Shown: positions 8,656 through 17,325 of the stretch, in pieces
Layout: each line of letters starts with the position of its first letter
Position numbering within the stretch: position 1 is the stretch's first letter
Assembly (NCBI RefSeq): GCF_014947265.1
Contig: NZ_JADCNK010000001.1
Location: forward strand, 372,001 to 436,000
Direction of reading: 5' to 3'
DNA: 64,000 bases
From: Pedobacter sp014947265
Lineage (GTDB): Bacteria > Bacteroidota > Bacteroidia > Sphingobacteriales > Sphingobacteriaceae
Notes under the pieces: generated by a model
The model's database searches: none
Seen by the model: only the letters and a program-made list of their open reading frames with translations
Told to the model about the DNA's origin: nothing
Made by a program: the position numbers and the translations under genes

Positions 8656-8759
8656 GTCCTCGTTTATAACGAGGATTAGCGAGAATAGCGATTGTATCGC
8701 TAATAACAAAAACTACATTACAAATGTGAATCTCATTCATCCTCGTTACAAACGAGGAC
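8656..8759. repeat. Three-hairpin inverted repeat (GTCCTCGTTT type)
   Basis: The ends are GTCCTCGTTTATAACGAGGA and TCCTCGTTACAAACGAGGAC, each a hairpin with six-base arms CCTCGT/ACGAGG, and together complementary. A third hairpin (AGCGAT...ATCGCT) lies between them. The element fills the gap between convergent genes and could act as a terminator in both directions. Confidence 0.75.
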
Positions 8760-8772
8760 GATAAATAAACCT

Positions 8773-9582
8773 TTAATACAAGATCAGATACAAATAGGCA
8801 TAAACCACTGGCGCAGCCAATAACAATCCATCAAAACGATCTAATAAGCCGCCATGTCCAGGTAACAATCCACCACTATCTTTTGTATCCAAACTGCGTT
8901 TAAGCATCGATTCTACCAAATCGCCCAGTGTACCAAAACTTGCAATTAATACAGCCATACCAGCCCAAACCCAGGCCGGGCTTTCAGTAAAGAGAAAAGA
9001 TAAACCAAAACCAACCAAAACACTGGTAAACATACCCCCAAAAAAACCTTCCCAACTTTTCTTTGGCGAGTGACGTTCGAACAATTTGCGCTTACCATAT
9101 TTCACACCAAACAGATAAGCACCTGTATCATTTGCCCAAAGCATCAATAAAAATGCGAGTGGTAAATGAAAGTTATATTCATTCCAGTTTTTTAAAAAGC
9201 CCAGGGCGTGGAAAAAACAGAAAGGAATGGTTACATAAACAAAACCAACAAAAGTGTAGGAGATATTGGCGAATGGAATTTTGTTTTTCTTGTACAGCTC
9301 AGTAATAAAAACCGAGAAAATTAGTGGGATACAAAGCAACAGGTATTTAACATCATATGCTAAGTAATGTAAGCCTGCAGCCATTAAAAAGATTAAAGAT
9401 CCTGCTGCCAGACCAATATTTCGATGTGGTCTGATACCTGAATTTTTGATCAGCTTATAAAACTCGAACAAGGATAAAACACTTAGAATGAGGTAAAAGA
9501 CTGTAAACGCATAACTCCCCAAAAAGATAGAGCCAAGCATTACGATGGTAAAAAAGAAAGCGGTTATTGCCCTGGTTTTCAT
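8773..9582 (-). CDS. cdsA: Phosphatidate cytidylyltransferase
   Basis: A 269-residue integral membrane enzyme that makes CDP-diacylglycerol from CTP and phosphatidic acid, the branch point to phosphatidylethanolamine and acidic phospholipids. It has multiple hydrophobic segments throughout and the CDP-alcohol synthase signature near the C-terminus: SMLKRSLDTKDSGGLLPGHG followed by GLLDRFDGLL, which holds the conserved KR, KD, HGG and DRxD residues. It is the last gene of a leftward run with DUF2007 and CPBP genes upstream (47 bp to the DUF2007 gene), so co-transcription is likely. Confidence 0.95.
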   Translation of the reverse strand: MKTRAITAFFFTIVMLGSIFLGSYAFTVFYLILSVLSLFEFYKLIKNSGIRPHRNIGLAAGSLIFLMAAGLHYLAYDVKYLLLCIPLIFSVFITELYKKNKIPFANISYTFVGFVYVTIPFCFFHALGFLKNWNEYNFHLPLAFLLMLWANDTGAYLFGVKYGKRKLFERHSPKKSWEGFFGGMFTSVLVGFGLSFLFTESPAWVWAGMAVLIASFGTLGDLVESMLKRSLDTKDSGGLLPGHGGLLDRFDGLLLAAPVVYAYLYLILY

Positions 9583-9629
9583 GTTAAAAATGTAAGATGG
9601 GAGATGTAAAATGGATGATGTTTAGCCTG

Positions 9630-9836
9630 TTATTCAATTTCGTTTTCAACGATGTATTCTATGGCTTTATCGAAATCTACCTTATTCACCAAAACATTTA
9701 TTTCGCCAATATTATAAGCCGAGAGCTGTTTATTTATTGTTACTGCCGGGATGCCAGCCTCTGTTAGCCCCTGTTTTAATACCTCTGCCCCAAAGGCATC
9801 GCTGGTGGTATATACTTTAACCCAATTTTCGCTCAC
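9630..9836 (-). CDS. DUF2007 domain protein
   Basis: A 68-residue protein: WVKVYTTSDAFGAEVLKQGL then AGIPAVTINKQLSAYNIGEI and a closing valine-rich strand with KVDFDKAIEYI. It matches the small ferredoxin-like DUF2007 family (labelled putative signal-transducing protein). Function unknown. Its start overlaps the end of the CPBP protease gene by 20 bp, and cdsA follows, so the three are probably one operon. It has no membrane segment. Confidence 0.8.
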   Translation of the reverse strand: MSENWVKVYTTSDAFGAEVLKQGLTEAGIPAVTINKQLSAYNIGEINVLVNKVDFDKAIEYIVENEIE

Positions 9837-10743
9837 GTGTTGCGTTATCTTTAAAAAATTTAAACAAAGCTATGGTAATTATTGCACTAATTAAATAGCC
9901 ATACCATGGAAAACCAATCGGTTCATCAGCTTTATCGAGTGGCATGTGATGTTTTTGCATATAAAAAGCAGCACAAACCGCATAAGCATTGTTTAAAAAA
10001 TGCGCCAGCATGGCATACCAGATGCTTCCGCTATAATAATACAGATAGCCAAAACCTGCACCCAGCAACATGCGAGGCAAAAATCCATAAAACTGGAGAT
10101 GGATTGCACTGAAAATAATGGCCGTACTCCAAATGGCGATGTGATGATTGCCCAGCATTTTTTTCAACGAACCCTGTAGCCCTGCCCTGAAAAAGAGTTC
10201 TTCGCCAATAGCAGGCAATACCGCAATCATAATCAGGTTAACCACAAAATCCCAGTTGCTCCTCACCGTGATGAGTTGAATGGTCATTTTCATGGCTTCC
10301 CGTTCCTTCATCTTCATCCAGTTTTCTACCCCCTTTAAAAACTCTGGCAACACCATTTTTTGATTAAGTACAGCTACCCATTCCATAACGGGCATACTCA
10401 CCACCATAATGGCAAAAACCAAAACAAAAGGAAGAAAATTAGGCTTATTAAACCCATAAAAAGTATTTGGTTTTTGTCCTTCTGTATAAGCTAAAACAAT
10501 AGGAGGTAAAATAAACATTCCTATAGAACTAGAAATCTGGATTATTTTTAAGGCTGTAATAAATTTAGGATCGCCACTCATAATTGATCCAAATTCGCCA
10601 AAGATAGAGGTGCCATAAACAATTGCAATGGCTATAAAGCCTAATAATGTGCATATTACCGCACCAGCTGCCCAGTAAACGCAAAGTAAAAATATCTGTA
10701 AAAGTGGGTGGCTGCCTTTGCGGATGGGTGTTACAAAATTCAT
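9817..10743 (-). CDS. CPBP family intramembrane glutamic protease
   Basis: A 308-residue polytopic membrane protein with seven to eight hydrophobic segments. The CPBP/Rce1-like (Abi) motifs are present: GEELFFRAGL (EExxxR), FSAIHLQFYGFLPRM (second motif His) and LAHFLNNAYAV (third motif). Members cleave peptides inside the membrane or process prenylated proteins in eukaryotes; bacterial substrates are mostly unknown. The gene begins the leftward run CPBP-DUF2007-cdsA and overlaps the DUF2007 start by 20 bp, suggesting translational coupling. It is divergent from dusB, with 43 bp between starts. Confidence 0.87.
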   Translation of the reverse strand: MNFVTPIRKGSHPLLQIFLLCVYWAAGAVICTLLGFIAIAIVYGTSIFGEFGSIMSGDPKFITALKIIQISSSIGMFILPPIVLAYTEGQKPNTFYGFNKPNFLPFVLVFAIMVVSMPVMEWVAVLNQKMVLPEFLKGVENWMKMKEREAMKMTIQLITVRSNWDFVVNLIMIAVLPAIGEELFFRAGLQGSLKKMLGNHHIAIWSTAIIFSAIHLQFYGFLPRMLLGAGFGYLYYYSGSIWYAMLAHFLNNAYAVCAAFYMQKHHMPLDKADEPIGFPWYGYLISAIITIALFKFFKDNATRERKLG

Positions 10744-10749
10744 TATTTG

Positions 10750-10757
10750 TACCTTTG
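10750..10757 (+). promoter_or_regulatory. Candidate -7 element for dusB
   Basis: TACCTTTG, a full match to TAnnTTTG, lies 30 bases before the dusB ATG. It sits in the 43-bp divergent gap, so the -33 region would overlap the start of the CPBP gene. No clear TTTG is seen at the standard spacing. Confidence 0.5.
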
Positions 10758-10786
10758 TGTGTTTTATTAATCGTTGAAGATAGAAA

Positions 10787-11794
10787 ATGTCTGTTAAGAT
10801 AGGAAATATAGATTTAGGTGAGTTCCCCTTATTGCTCGCTCCAATGGAGGATGTAAGCGATCCACCGTTCCGTTACGTATGCAAAAAAAACGGGGCTGAC
10901 ATGATGTATACCGAGTTTATTTCTTCGGAAGGCTTAATTCGCGACGCGGCAAAAAGCAGACAAAAACTTGACATTTTCGAATATGAAAGACCGATCGGCA
11001 TTCAGATTTTTGGTGGAGATATCGATCACATGCGCGAAGCCTCAGAAATTGCTTCTGCCGCAGGTCCAGATCTTGTGGATATTAATTATGGCTGTCCGGT
11101 AAAAAATGTAGTATGTAAAGGTGCTGGCTCCAGCTTACTGCAAGACATTGATAAAATGGTAAAAATGACCGATGCTGTAGTTAAAGCTTCGCATTTGCCC
11201 GTTACCGTAAAAACCCGCTTAGGCTGGGATGACAATACCAAAAATGTTTACGAAGTTGCCGAGCGACTTCAGGATGTGGGTATCCAGGCACTTACCATCC
11301 ATGGCCGAACAAGGGCACAATTATATAAAGGTGAGGCCGATTGGAGTTTGATTCGCGAAATTAAACGTAATCCACGCATCAAAATCCCGATTTTTGGCAA
11401 TGGTGATATTGATAGTCCTGAAAAAGCGGCCAACTGGCGCATGGAATATGAGGTAGATGGCATTATGATCGGTCGTGCGGCCATTGGTTACCCCTGGATT
11501 TTCCGAGAGGTAAAACATTTCTTCAAAACCGGCGAACACCTTGCCGGACCAACCATTGAAGAAAGGATTGAAGTTTGCCGTACCCATTTGGATAAATCAC
11601 TGGAATGGAAAGGCCCAAAAACCGGGATTTTCGAAATGCGCCGCCATTATGCAAACTATTTTAAAGGTCTGCCAGATTTTAAACCTTACCGCATGCGTTT
11701 GGTGGCAGAGCCCGATATCAACAACATTTACAGCATTTTAGAAGAAGTGGCAGAAAAATTTGCCAACTATGATGCTACAAAGGTAATGGCTTGA
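10787..11794 (+). CDS. dusB: tRNA-dihydrouridine synthase DusB-like
   Basis: A 335-residue FMN-dependent TIM-barrel enzyme that reduces specific uridines in the tRNA D-loop. Seen in order: LAPMEDVSDPPFRYVC (FMN/substrate strand 1), MYTEFISSEGL, QIFGGDIDHM, the catalytic-Cys segment DINYGCPVKNVVCKGAGSSL, VKTRLGW, TIHGRTRAQLYKG and GNGDIDSPE with IMIGRAAIGYPW near the flavin phosphate. The C-terminal helical domain is complete. The stop overlaps the open frame of apaG, but the real apaG start lies 35 bp further on, so the two are probably co-transcribed. Confidence 0.93.
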   Translation: MSVKIGNIDLGEFPLLLAPMEDVSDPPFRYVCKKNGADMMYTEFISSEGLIRDAAKSRQKLDIFEYERPIGIQIFGGDIDHMREASEIASAAGPDLVDINYGCPVKNVVCKGAGSSLLQDIDKMVKMTDAVVKASHLPVTVKTRLGWDDNTKNVYEVAERLQDVGIQALTIHGRTRAQLYKGEADWSLIREIKRNPRIKIPIFGNGDIDSPEKAANWRMEYEVDGIMIGRAAIGYPWIFREVKHFFKTGEHLAGPTIEERIEVCRTHLDKSLEWKGPKTGIFEMRRHYANYFKGLPDFKPYRMRLVAEPDINNIYSILEEVAEKFANYDATKVMA

Positions 11795-11829
11795 TTTTTG
11801 AAAGCTTTTTTCATACATTCGTTATCATC

Positions 11830-12216
11830 ATGGTTACAGCTATTACAGACGGGGTTAAAGTTTCAGTTGAAACAGTTTACCAGCCAGAATATTCAAATCC
11901 GGCCAACGAGCATTTTATGTTCGCTTATCGCGTAGAAATTTCCAACCTATCTGATTATGCTGTGCAGTTAATGCGCCGCCAATGGTTAATTTTCGATTCG
12001 AACTCCAGCCGTAGGGAAGTAGAAGGTGAGGGTGTTGTCGGTTTGCAGCCTATTATTCAACCTGGCGAAACGCATGTGTACGTTTCAGGTTGTAACCTAA
12101 AAACTGATATGGGCAGCATGAAAGGTACATATTTGATGAAACGTGATATCGACGGTTCACAATTCGATGTCGATATTCCCGAATTTCAATTGGTTGCCCC
12201 TTATAAATTAAATTAA
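11830..12216 (+). CDS. apaG: ApaG domain protein
   Basis: The frame opens at 11791, but the conserved start is the internal ATG at 11830 (MVTAITDGVKVSVETVYQPE), which gives 128 residues, the family's usual length. The immunoglobulin-like beta fold of ApaG is recognised by FAYRVEISNLSDYAVQLMRR, HWL-like QWLIFDSN, and VVGLQPIIQPGETHVYVSGC then GSMKGTYLM. In enterobacteria apaG is linked to Co/Mg effects and diadenosine tetraphosphate hydrolysis; its biochemical role is unclear. Cytoplasmic, downstream of dusB on the same strand. Confidence 0.92.
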   Translation: MVTAITDGVKVSVETVYQPEYSNPANEHFMFAYRVEISNLSDYAVQLMRRQWLIFDSNSSRREVEGEGVVGLQPIIQPGETHVYVSGCNLKTDMGSMKGTYLMKRDIDGSQFDVDIPEFQLVAPYKLN

Positions 12217-12703
12217 TTTTTTTCTTTATTTTTGTCACCCTGAGCGTAGTCGAAGGGCGAAACCAACATTCATTTTTTAGAAAAGCAATTTCAGGATTCC
12301 ATTTTAAAGTCAGTCCTGCTTTTCATTCCAAGTCCGCACTCGTTCCTCGTTTACGGGCTTTCCATTGCAATCAGGTTTAAATTGCAGGGGTTCTGCTAAT
12401 ATCAAAGGTTTAACAGCATAACGTATAAATCCTTCCTCTGCACCCTGCAACCCCAGATAGTACCAACTTACCCGTGCCACCTAAACCCGATCGAAGCGGG
12501 ATGCCGATATTTTTCTATCGGCAGAAGCGGGAGCGGGACCGAAGCACTCCTATTACCACAAAACCTGCTTTCCAAAAAAACTGGATATAAAACTTAATAA
12601 CCAATGTTTGATTAATATACTTTATATATATCTATGCTAAAAAGACCCTGAATAAATACTATGTAGCTTTCCGCTGCGCCACAGGTCAGGGTGATGGAAA
12701 ACC
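12217..12703. other. Gene-free stretch with repeat-like segments
   Basis: No supportable gene. It contains a half repeat (CACCCTGAGCGTAGTCGAAG at about 12237), a segment related to one in front of the GDPD-GH16 gene (CAGTCCTGCTTTTCATTCCA at 12311 and TTTCCATTGCAATCAGGTTT near 12359, compare 33869-33932), and two small hairpins, CCCGATCGAAGCGGG and GCCGATATTTTTCTATCGGC, near 12485-12525. It looks like decayed repeat sequence. Confidence 0.5.
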
Positions 12704-12731
12704 AAAAACGGCCAGGATTATTATCCCAGCC
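12704..12731 (-). terminator. Rho-independent terminator of the zinc protease gene
   Basis: On the minus strand GGCTGGGAT / ATCCTGGCC form a 9-bp stem (two G-U pairs) with a 4-nt loop, followed by G and five T. It lies 30 bp after the stop of the gene ending at 12761. Confidence 0.75.
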
Positions 12732-12760
12732 GCTTTGTATTTTTCATAATTGGATATTTC

Positions 12761-13456
12761 TTAATCCCTGCTTCTTCCAAAAAGCATCGATGCATAATAT
12801 AATAAATTGGCTAATGCACCAACGGCTGCTACCACATACGTCATGGCTGCCCACCAAAGTGCATCTTTAGCCTGCGCATTTTCTTCTTGTGTTTGCATTA
12901 CACCATTATTATTTTTTAGCCAGGCCAATGCTCGGTTACTGGCATCAAATTCAACTGGTAGGGTAATGATACTAAATATGGTTACCAATGTTAAACCCAC
13001 TACACCAATGGCCAAAACAATTGGGTTTCCGGTAAAACCTATTAACAATACTCCAATTAATAATACCCATTGTAAAAGATTAGATGATATGCTCACTACC
13101 GGCACCATGCTGCTTCTTAACTGTAACCAGTTATAGGATTTCGCCTGTTGCACTGCATGTCCACATTCGTGAGCTGCTACTGCCGCCGCCGCTACGCTAC
13201 GGCTATAATATACATCTGTACTTAAATTAACGGTTTTATCTGATGGATTGTAATGATCTGTTAATTGCCCTTCGGTACTCATCACTTTCACGTCATATAT
13301 CCCATTATCATGCAGCATTCTTTCTGCTACCTCCTTGCCCGATAAACCAGAGCTTAATTGCATCTCGGCATACTTGGAAAACTTGTTTCTAAACCGCCAT
13401 TGTACAAACATGCTCAGCAATAATACCGGGATGATTAATATTAAATAAACTCCCAT
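12761..13456 (-). CDS. Zinc-dependent membrane metallopeptidase, YugP type
   Basis: About 231 residues from the preferred ATG at 13456 (MGVYLILIIPVLLLSMFVQW); the frame extends upstream to 13504, but the family begins with this hydrophobic helix. The zinc motif is AAHECGHAVQQA, preceded by the YugP signature SGKEVAERML and LTDHYNPSDKTVNLSTDVY. Three further hydrophobic segments follow the HExxH helix, anchoring the protein in the inner membrane. The family is PF04298 (neutral zinc metallopeptidase); substrates are unknown. A terminator follows, and the gene is divergent from the FAD oxidoreductase. Confidence 0.88.
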   Translation of the reverse strand: MGVYLILIIPVLLLSMFVQWRFRNKFSKYAEMQLSSGLSGKEVAERMLHDNGIYDVKVMSTEGQLTDHYNPSDKTVNLSTDVYYSRSVAAAAVAAHECGHAVQQAKSYNWLQLRSSMVPVVSISSNLLQWVLLIGVLLIGFTGNPIVLAIGVVGLTLVTIFSIITLPVEFDASNRALAWLKNNNGVMQTQEENAQAKDALWWAAMTYVVAAVGALANLLYYASMLFGRSRD

Positions 13457-13539
13457 TTTCTTATGTATGTTTTTCGTTTGGCATATATCAAAAAGCGTTC
13501 CCATATTATTTGAATGTTAAAAAACAGTACATTTATATT

Positions 13540-14676
13540 ATGTTAATTGATCTTTCATACTGGGAAAAAGAATCCTTTTTAAATTATGATGTCATTATTA
13601 TCGGTAGCGGAATTGTGGGTTTAAATGCTGCCATCCACCTTAAAAAATCAGTACCATCCTTAAAAATTATGATACTGGAACGGGGCCTTTTCCCTGCTGG
13701 TGCAAGTACAAAAAATGCGGGTTTCGCATGTTTTGGTAGTATTTCTGAACTCATAGTGCAGGAAGAAACCTGCGGACCTGAACAGCTTGCCTCACTGATA
13801 GAAAGAAGGTGGAAAGGTCTGCTCAAACTGCGTAACTTATTGGGCGATAAAACCATTGATTACCAATGTTTGGGCGGATACGAATTATTTAAACAGGAAC
13901 ACCATTTTTTGGCCGACACATGTGTATCCAAAATTGAACATTATAACTATCTTATTAACGACATTATTGGATCCAATGCTTTTAGCATTAGCAATAATAA
14001 AATAAAAGCTTTTGGTTTCGAATCAATTGAAACTTTGATAGAAAACCGATATGAAGCGCAGATTGACAGCGGTAAAATGATGTTTGCTTTAATCCAATAT
14101 GCACAACAACTCGGGATTAGCATTTTTAACAATTTTACGGTAGATTGTATTGAAGAAGAATCAAATGGTTCCCGCTTGATCACCAAAAACGGAAACTTTT
14201 TCTGTAAACGGTTGATCGTTACAACCAATGCCTTTATTAAAGATCTTTACCCTGATATTGATATTAACCCAGGCCGCGGTCAGGTTTTAATTACCAAACC
14301 CATTAAAGATTTAAAGATAGCAGGTACTTTCCATTACGATAAAGGTTATTACTACTTCAGAAATATAAAGAACAGAATTTTATTGGGTGGCGGCAGAAAT
14401 CTCAATTTTAAAGCTGAAGAAACTACTGCTTTTGGCCAAACGGAACCAGTTCAATCAGCGCTCGAACAATTACTAAAAGAAGTAATTTTACCAACAACTA
14501 AATACGAAATTGATTACCGCTGGAGCGGGATTATGGCTTTCGGAAAAACTCTTGAACCACTTATAGAAGAGATTAAGCCGAATATCTTTTGTGCCACGAG
14601 GTGTAACGGAATGGGCGTTGCTATTGGTGCTCAAACAGGAGAAGATGTAGCGAATCTGCTGCTGAAAAGCTTATAG
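13540..14676 (+). CDS. FAD-dependent oxidoreductase, DAO/glycine oxidase-like
   Basis: About 378 residues from the ATG at 13540 (MLIDLSYWEKESF); a TTG at 13510 opens the frame earlier but is less likely. The dinucleotide-binding motif is DVIIIGSGIVGLNAAIHL, followed by ERGLFPAGASTKNAGFACFG, typical of the D-amino-acid oxidase family (PF01266). The C-terminal NIFCATRCNGMGVAIGAQTG fits the second FAD-contact region. It should oxidise an amine or amino acid in the cytoplasm; the exact substrate cannot be inferred. No cofactor or transport genes adjoin it. Confidence 0.82.
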   Translation: MLIDLSYWEKESFLNYDVIIIGSGIVGLNAAIHLKKSVPSLKIMILERGLFPAGASTKNAGFACFGSISELIVQEETCGPEQLASLIERRWKGLLKLRNLLGDKTIDYQCLGGYELFKQEHHFLADTCVSKIEHYNYLINDIIGSNAFSISNNKIKAFGFESIETLIENRYEAQIDSGKMMFALIQYAQQLGISIFNNFTVDCIEEESNGSRLITKNGNFFCKRLIVTTNAFIKDLYPDIDINPGRGQVLITKPIKDLKIAGTFHYDKGYYYFRNIKNRILLGGGRNLNFKAEETTAFGQTEPVQSALEQLLKEVILPTTKYEIDYRWSGIMAFGKTLEPLIEEIKPNIFCATRCNGMGVAIGAQTGEDVANLLLKSL

Positions 14677-14804
14677 CATTTTTAACACAGAGCACGCTGA
14701 GTTTACTGTTATATTTCTGTTTTTAAAGATCCTTCATTGCATTCAGTATGACAAACAGTGGAAAAGGAGTGACATCAATTCCATCATCCATTTTACATTT
14801 TACA

Positions 14805-15644
14805 TCATTTAAACACCACCGTTTTATTCCCACTCACAAAAACGCGATCTTCAAAAATAAGTTCCAACGCTTCTAATAATACTTTTTTCTCTATCTCTTT
14901 ACCAGCACGAACCATTTCTTTTACGCCAAAATTATGATCAACGTGATTGGTGTGTTGGGTAATAATCGGACCTTCATCCAAATTATCGGTAACAAAATGT
15001 GCAGTAGCCCCAATAATTTTTACCCCACGTTCAAAAGCTTGGCGATAGGGATTGGCACCAATAAAAGCTGGTAAAAATGAATGATGAATATTGATGATTT
15101 TACCCGCATAATCTTTTACAAAATCAGCTGACAGAATCCGCATAAACTTGGCTAATACCAGGTAATCTACCTCAAATTGATTGATAATTTCTTTTATTTC
15201 AGACTCAAATACACTTTTACCTTTATTGCTATGATCTACATAAAAATATGGGATGCCCAGTTTTTCAGTAAAATCCCTCAGGCTTTCATAATTTCCGATG
15301 ACACATTTAACATTGGCACCTAAAGTTTTAAACTGGTTTTTGATCAGTATTTCCGCCAAACAGTGGTACTCTTTAGTTACCAAAACGGCAATCTGCTTCT
15401 CCTTTTCCGTAATCAAATTAACCTCTGCAGCATTGGGAAGATTTTCTAAAAGTTTTCCCTTTAATTTTTCCGCATCTTCTAAATCTCCGGTACAGGCAAT
15501 CCTTGTAAAAAACGCTTTATTTGCTTCATCAACAAACTCCCGCATGGCGATAATATTCAATTGATGTGCAGCCAGAACCCGGGTAATATTGGTAACCAAA
15601 CCAACTTGATCAGGACAAGAAATAAGGACAGTTAATGCGTTCAT
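14805..15644 (-). CDS. purU: Formyltetrahydrofolate deformylase
   Basis: A 279-residue enzyme that hydrolyses 10-formyl-THF to formate and THF, supplying formate and balancing one-carbon pools. An N-terminal ACT domain (residues 1-80, MNALTVLISCPDQVGLVTNI) is followed by a formyltransferase-type catalytic domain with NIHHSFLPAF, GANPYRQAFERGVKIIGATA and the end FVTDNLDEGPIITQ. The His and Asp in the last two segments correspond to the catalytic residues of the GART-like family. Members of this fold in E. coli are controlled by methionine and glycine through the ACT domain. Monocistronic, convergent with the FAD oxidoreductase gene. Confidence 0.95.
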   Translation of the reverse strand: MNALTVLISCPDQVGLVTNITRVLAAHQLNIIAMREFVDEANKAFFTRIACTGDLEDAEKLKGKLLENLPNAAEVNLITEKEKQIAVLVTKEYHCLAEILIKNQFKTLGANVKCVIGNYESLRDFTEKLGIPYFYVDHSNKGKSVFESEIKEIINQFEVDYLVLAKFMRILSADFVKDYAGKIINIHHSFLPAFIGANPYRQAFERGVKIIGATAHFVTDNLDEGPIITQHTNHVDHNFGVKEMVRAGKEIEKKVLLEALELIFEDRVFVSGNKTVVFK

Positions 15645-15762
15645 TTATAAAATACTAATAGCCAATTATAGAAAAAATTTACGTTTTTTTATGTTTCATT
15701 TTGACTAATTTTTTTTGGTATATCTATTTTAAATCTCCATTTTTACTAAAATTTTTATCATT

Positions 15763-17148
15763 ATGGAGACTGTCGGCATTGCTTTACTAATTGTTATTTT
15801 AATTGTTCTGGTCATTTTATTGCTAAAGAAACCCCAGGCTGCACTATCTGTTGTATCGATAGAAGATTTTGAACGGATGAAAAGCGAAAATGAAGTCTTA
15901 AAAATTAGTTTAGCCAAAGCCGACGAACGTGTTTCTAATTTATCTACTGAAAAAGATCACATTACTGCCTTGCTAAAAGAAGAACAACAACGCTTAATTG
16001 ATGAATTACAGGCTGAACGCGATCGGCTTGCCGACGCCAACCGTGAGCTGGAAAGCACCAGATCATTCTACCTGGCCGAAAAAGAAAAATTAGTTGAACA
16101 AAAATTAAGTTATGAGCAGTCGCAACAAAAACTGAATAAAGACTTCGAATTAATTGCCAATAAAATTCTGGAAGAAAAATCTACCAAATTTATTGAACAG
16201 AACCGCACCAACCTCGATATTATTCTCAATCCTTTAAAAGAAAATATAAAAGCTTTTGAAGATAAAGTAGAAAAGGTTTACAAAGCCGAATCGGACGAAA
16301 GGAATATTTTGAAAGGTGTAATTTCAGAACTGCAGATTCAAAGCAAACTCATCCAGGAAGATGCCAATAATTTAACCAAAGCTTTAAAAGGCAATAGTAA
16401 AAAACAGGGAAACTGGGGAGAGATCATTCTGGAAAAGGTACTGGAGCGTTCTGGTTTAGTTAGGGATCAGGAATACCGTATCCAGGCTTCTCATACCTCC
16501 GCAGAAGGTAGCCGCTACCAGCCCGATGTGGTAATCGACCTCCCGGACGATAAACACCTTGTTGTTGATGCTAAGGTAAGTTTGGTCGCTTATGAACGAT
16601 CTGTATCAGCAGACACAGATGAAGAGCGTGAAGGCTATGTAAAACAGCACCTGGCCTCCATTAAGAATCACATCCAGGAATTATCTGCTAAAAACTACCA
16701 GGATTTATATAAAATCAATTCTCCGGATTTTGTTTTATTGTTTGTTCCAATCGAATCTTCTTTCAGTATTGCGGTTCAAAAAGATGCAGAACTTTTCAAT
16801 TTTGCATGGGACAGGAGGGTAGTAATTGTGAGTCCGTCAACCCTATTGGCTACCTTGCGCACCATTGCCAGTATGTGGAAACAGGAACGCCAAAACCGCA
16901 ACGTAATGGAAATTGCCCGTTTAAGTGGCAGCATGTACGATAAGTTTGTGGGTTTTGTTGCCGACATGGAAAACATTGGCAAATACATCAAAAACGGACA
17001 GGATGCTTATGATAAAGCCATTAACAAATTATCAATCGGCGCGGGTAATCTAACCAATACTTCTGAAAAGATTAAGAAATTGGGTGCGAAAGCTACTAAA
17101 CAGATTGATGCGAAATATTTGGATATTAACGAAACGCAAGATTTATAA
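15763..17148 (+). CDS. rmuC: DNA recombination protein RmuC
   Basis: A 461-residue protein with an N-terminal membrane anchor (residues 5-23, GIALLIVILIVLVILLL), a long coiled coil (about 40-200) and the RmuC nuclease-like domain: GNWGEIILEKVLERSGL, YQPDVVIDLPDDKHLVVDAK and FVPIESSFSIAVQKD. RmuC limits rearrangement at inverted repeats in E. coli and belongs to a PD-(D/E)xK-like fold; the VVDAKVS strand carries the expected Asp and Lys. Monocistronic, followed by a family A repeat. Its ability to act at inverted repeats is noteworthy in a genome rich in them, but no link is implied. Confidence 0.92.
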   Translation: METVGIALLIVILIVLVILLLKKPQAALSVVSIEDFERMKSENEVLKISLAKADERVSNLSTEKDHITALLKEEQQRLIDELQAERDRLADANRELESTRSFYLAEKEKLVEQKLSYEQSQQKLNKDFELIANKILEEKSTKFIEQNRTNLDIILNPLKENIKAFEDKVEKVYKAESDERNILKGVISELQIQSKLIQEDANNLTKALKGNSKKQGNWGEIILEKVLERSGLVRDQEYRIQASHTSAEGSRYQPDVVIDLPDDKHLVVDAKVSLVAYERSVSADTDEEREGYVKQHLASIKNHIQELSAKNYQDLYKINSPDFVLLFVPIESSFSIAVQKDAELFNFAWDRRVVIVSPSTLLATLRTIASMWKQERQNRNVMEIARLSGSMYDKFVGFVADMENIGKYIKNGQDAYDKAINKLSIGAGNLTNTSEKIKKLGAKATKQIDAKYLDINETQDL

Positions 17149-17218
17149 TTTTCATAATTATAAGGCAAAGTCGTCAGATTTCTGTAATTTATACAAAAAA
17201 AGGTTTTAAAACAACAAT

Positions 17219-17305
17219 GTCGTCATTTCGAGCGAAGTGCAACGAGTCTAGAAATCTATATCAGCAGATCTCTCCATTTCGCTACGCTAAAGTCGAGATG
17301 ACGAC
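17219..17305. repeat. Dispersed palindromic repeat, family A copy 2
   Basis: Starts TGTCGTCATTTCGAGCGAAG and ends AGTCGAGATGACGACA, so the complementary ends are extended relative to copy 1 (605-688). It lies between the convergent rmuC and thiL genes. Confidence 0.8.
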
Positions 17306-17325
17306 ATGTCGTTTTTAACTAAAGT

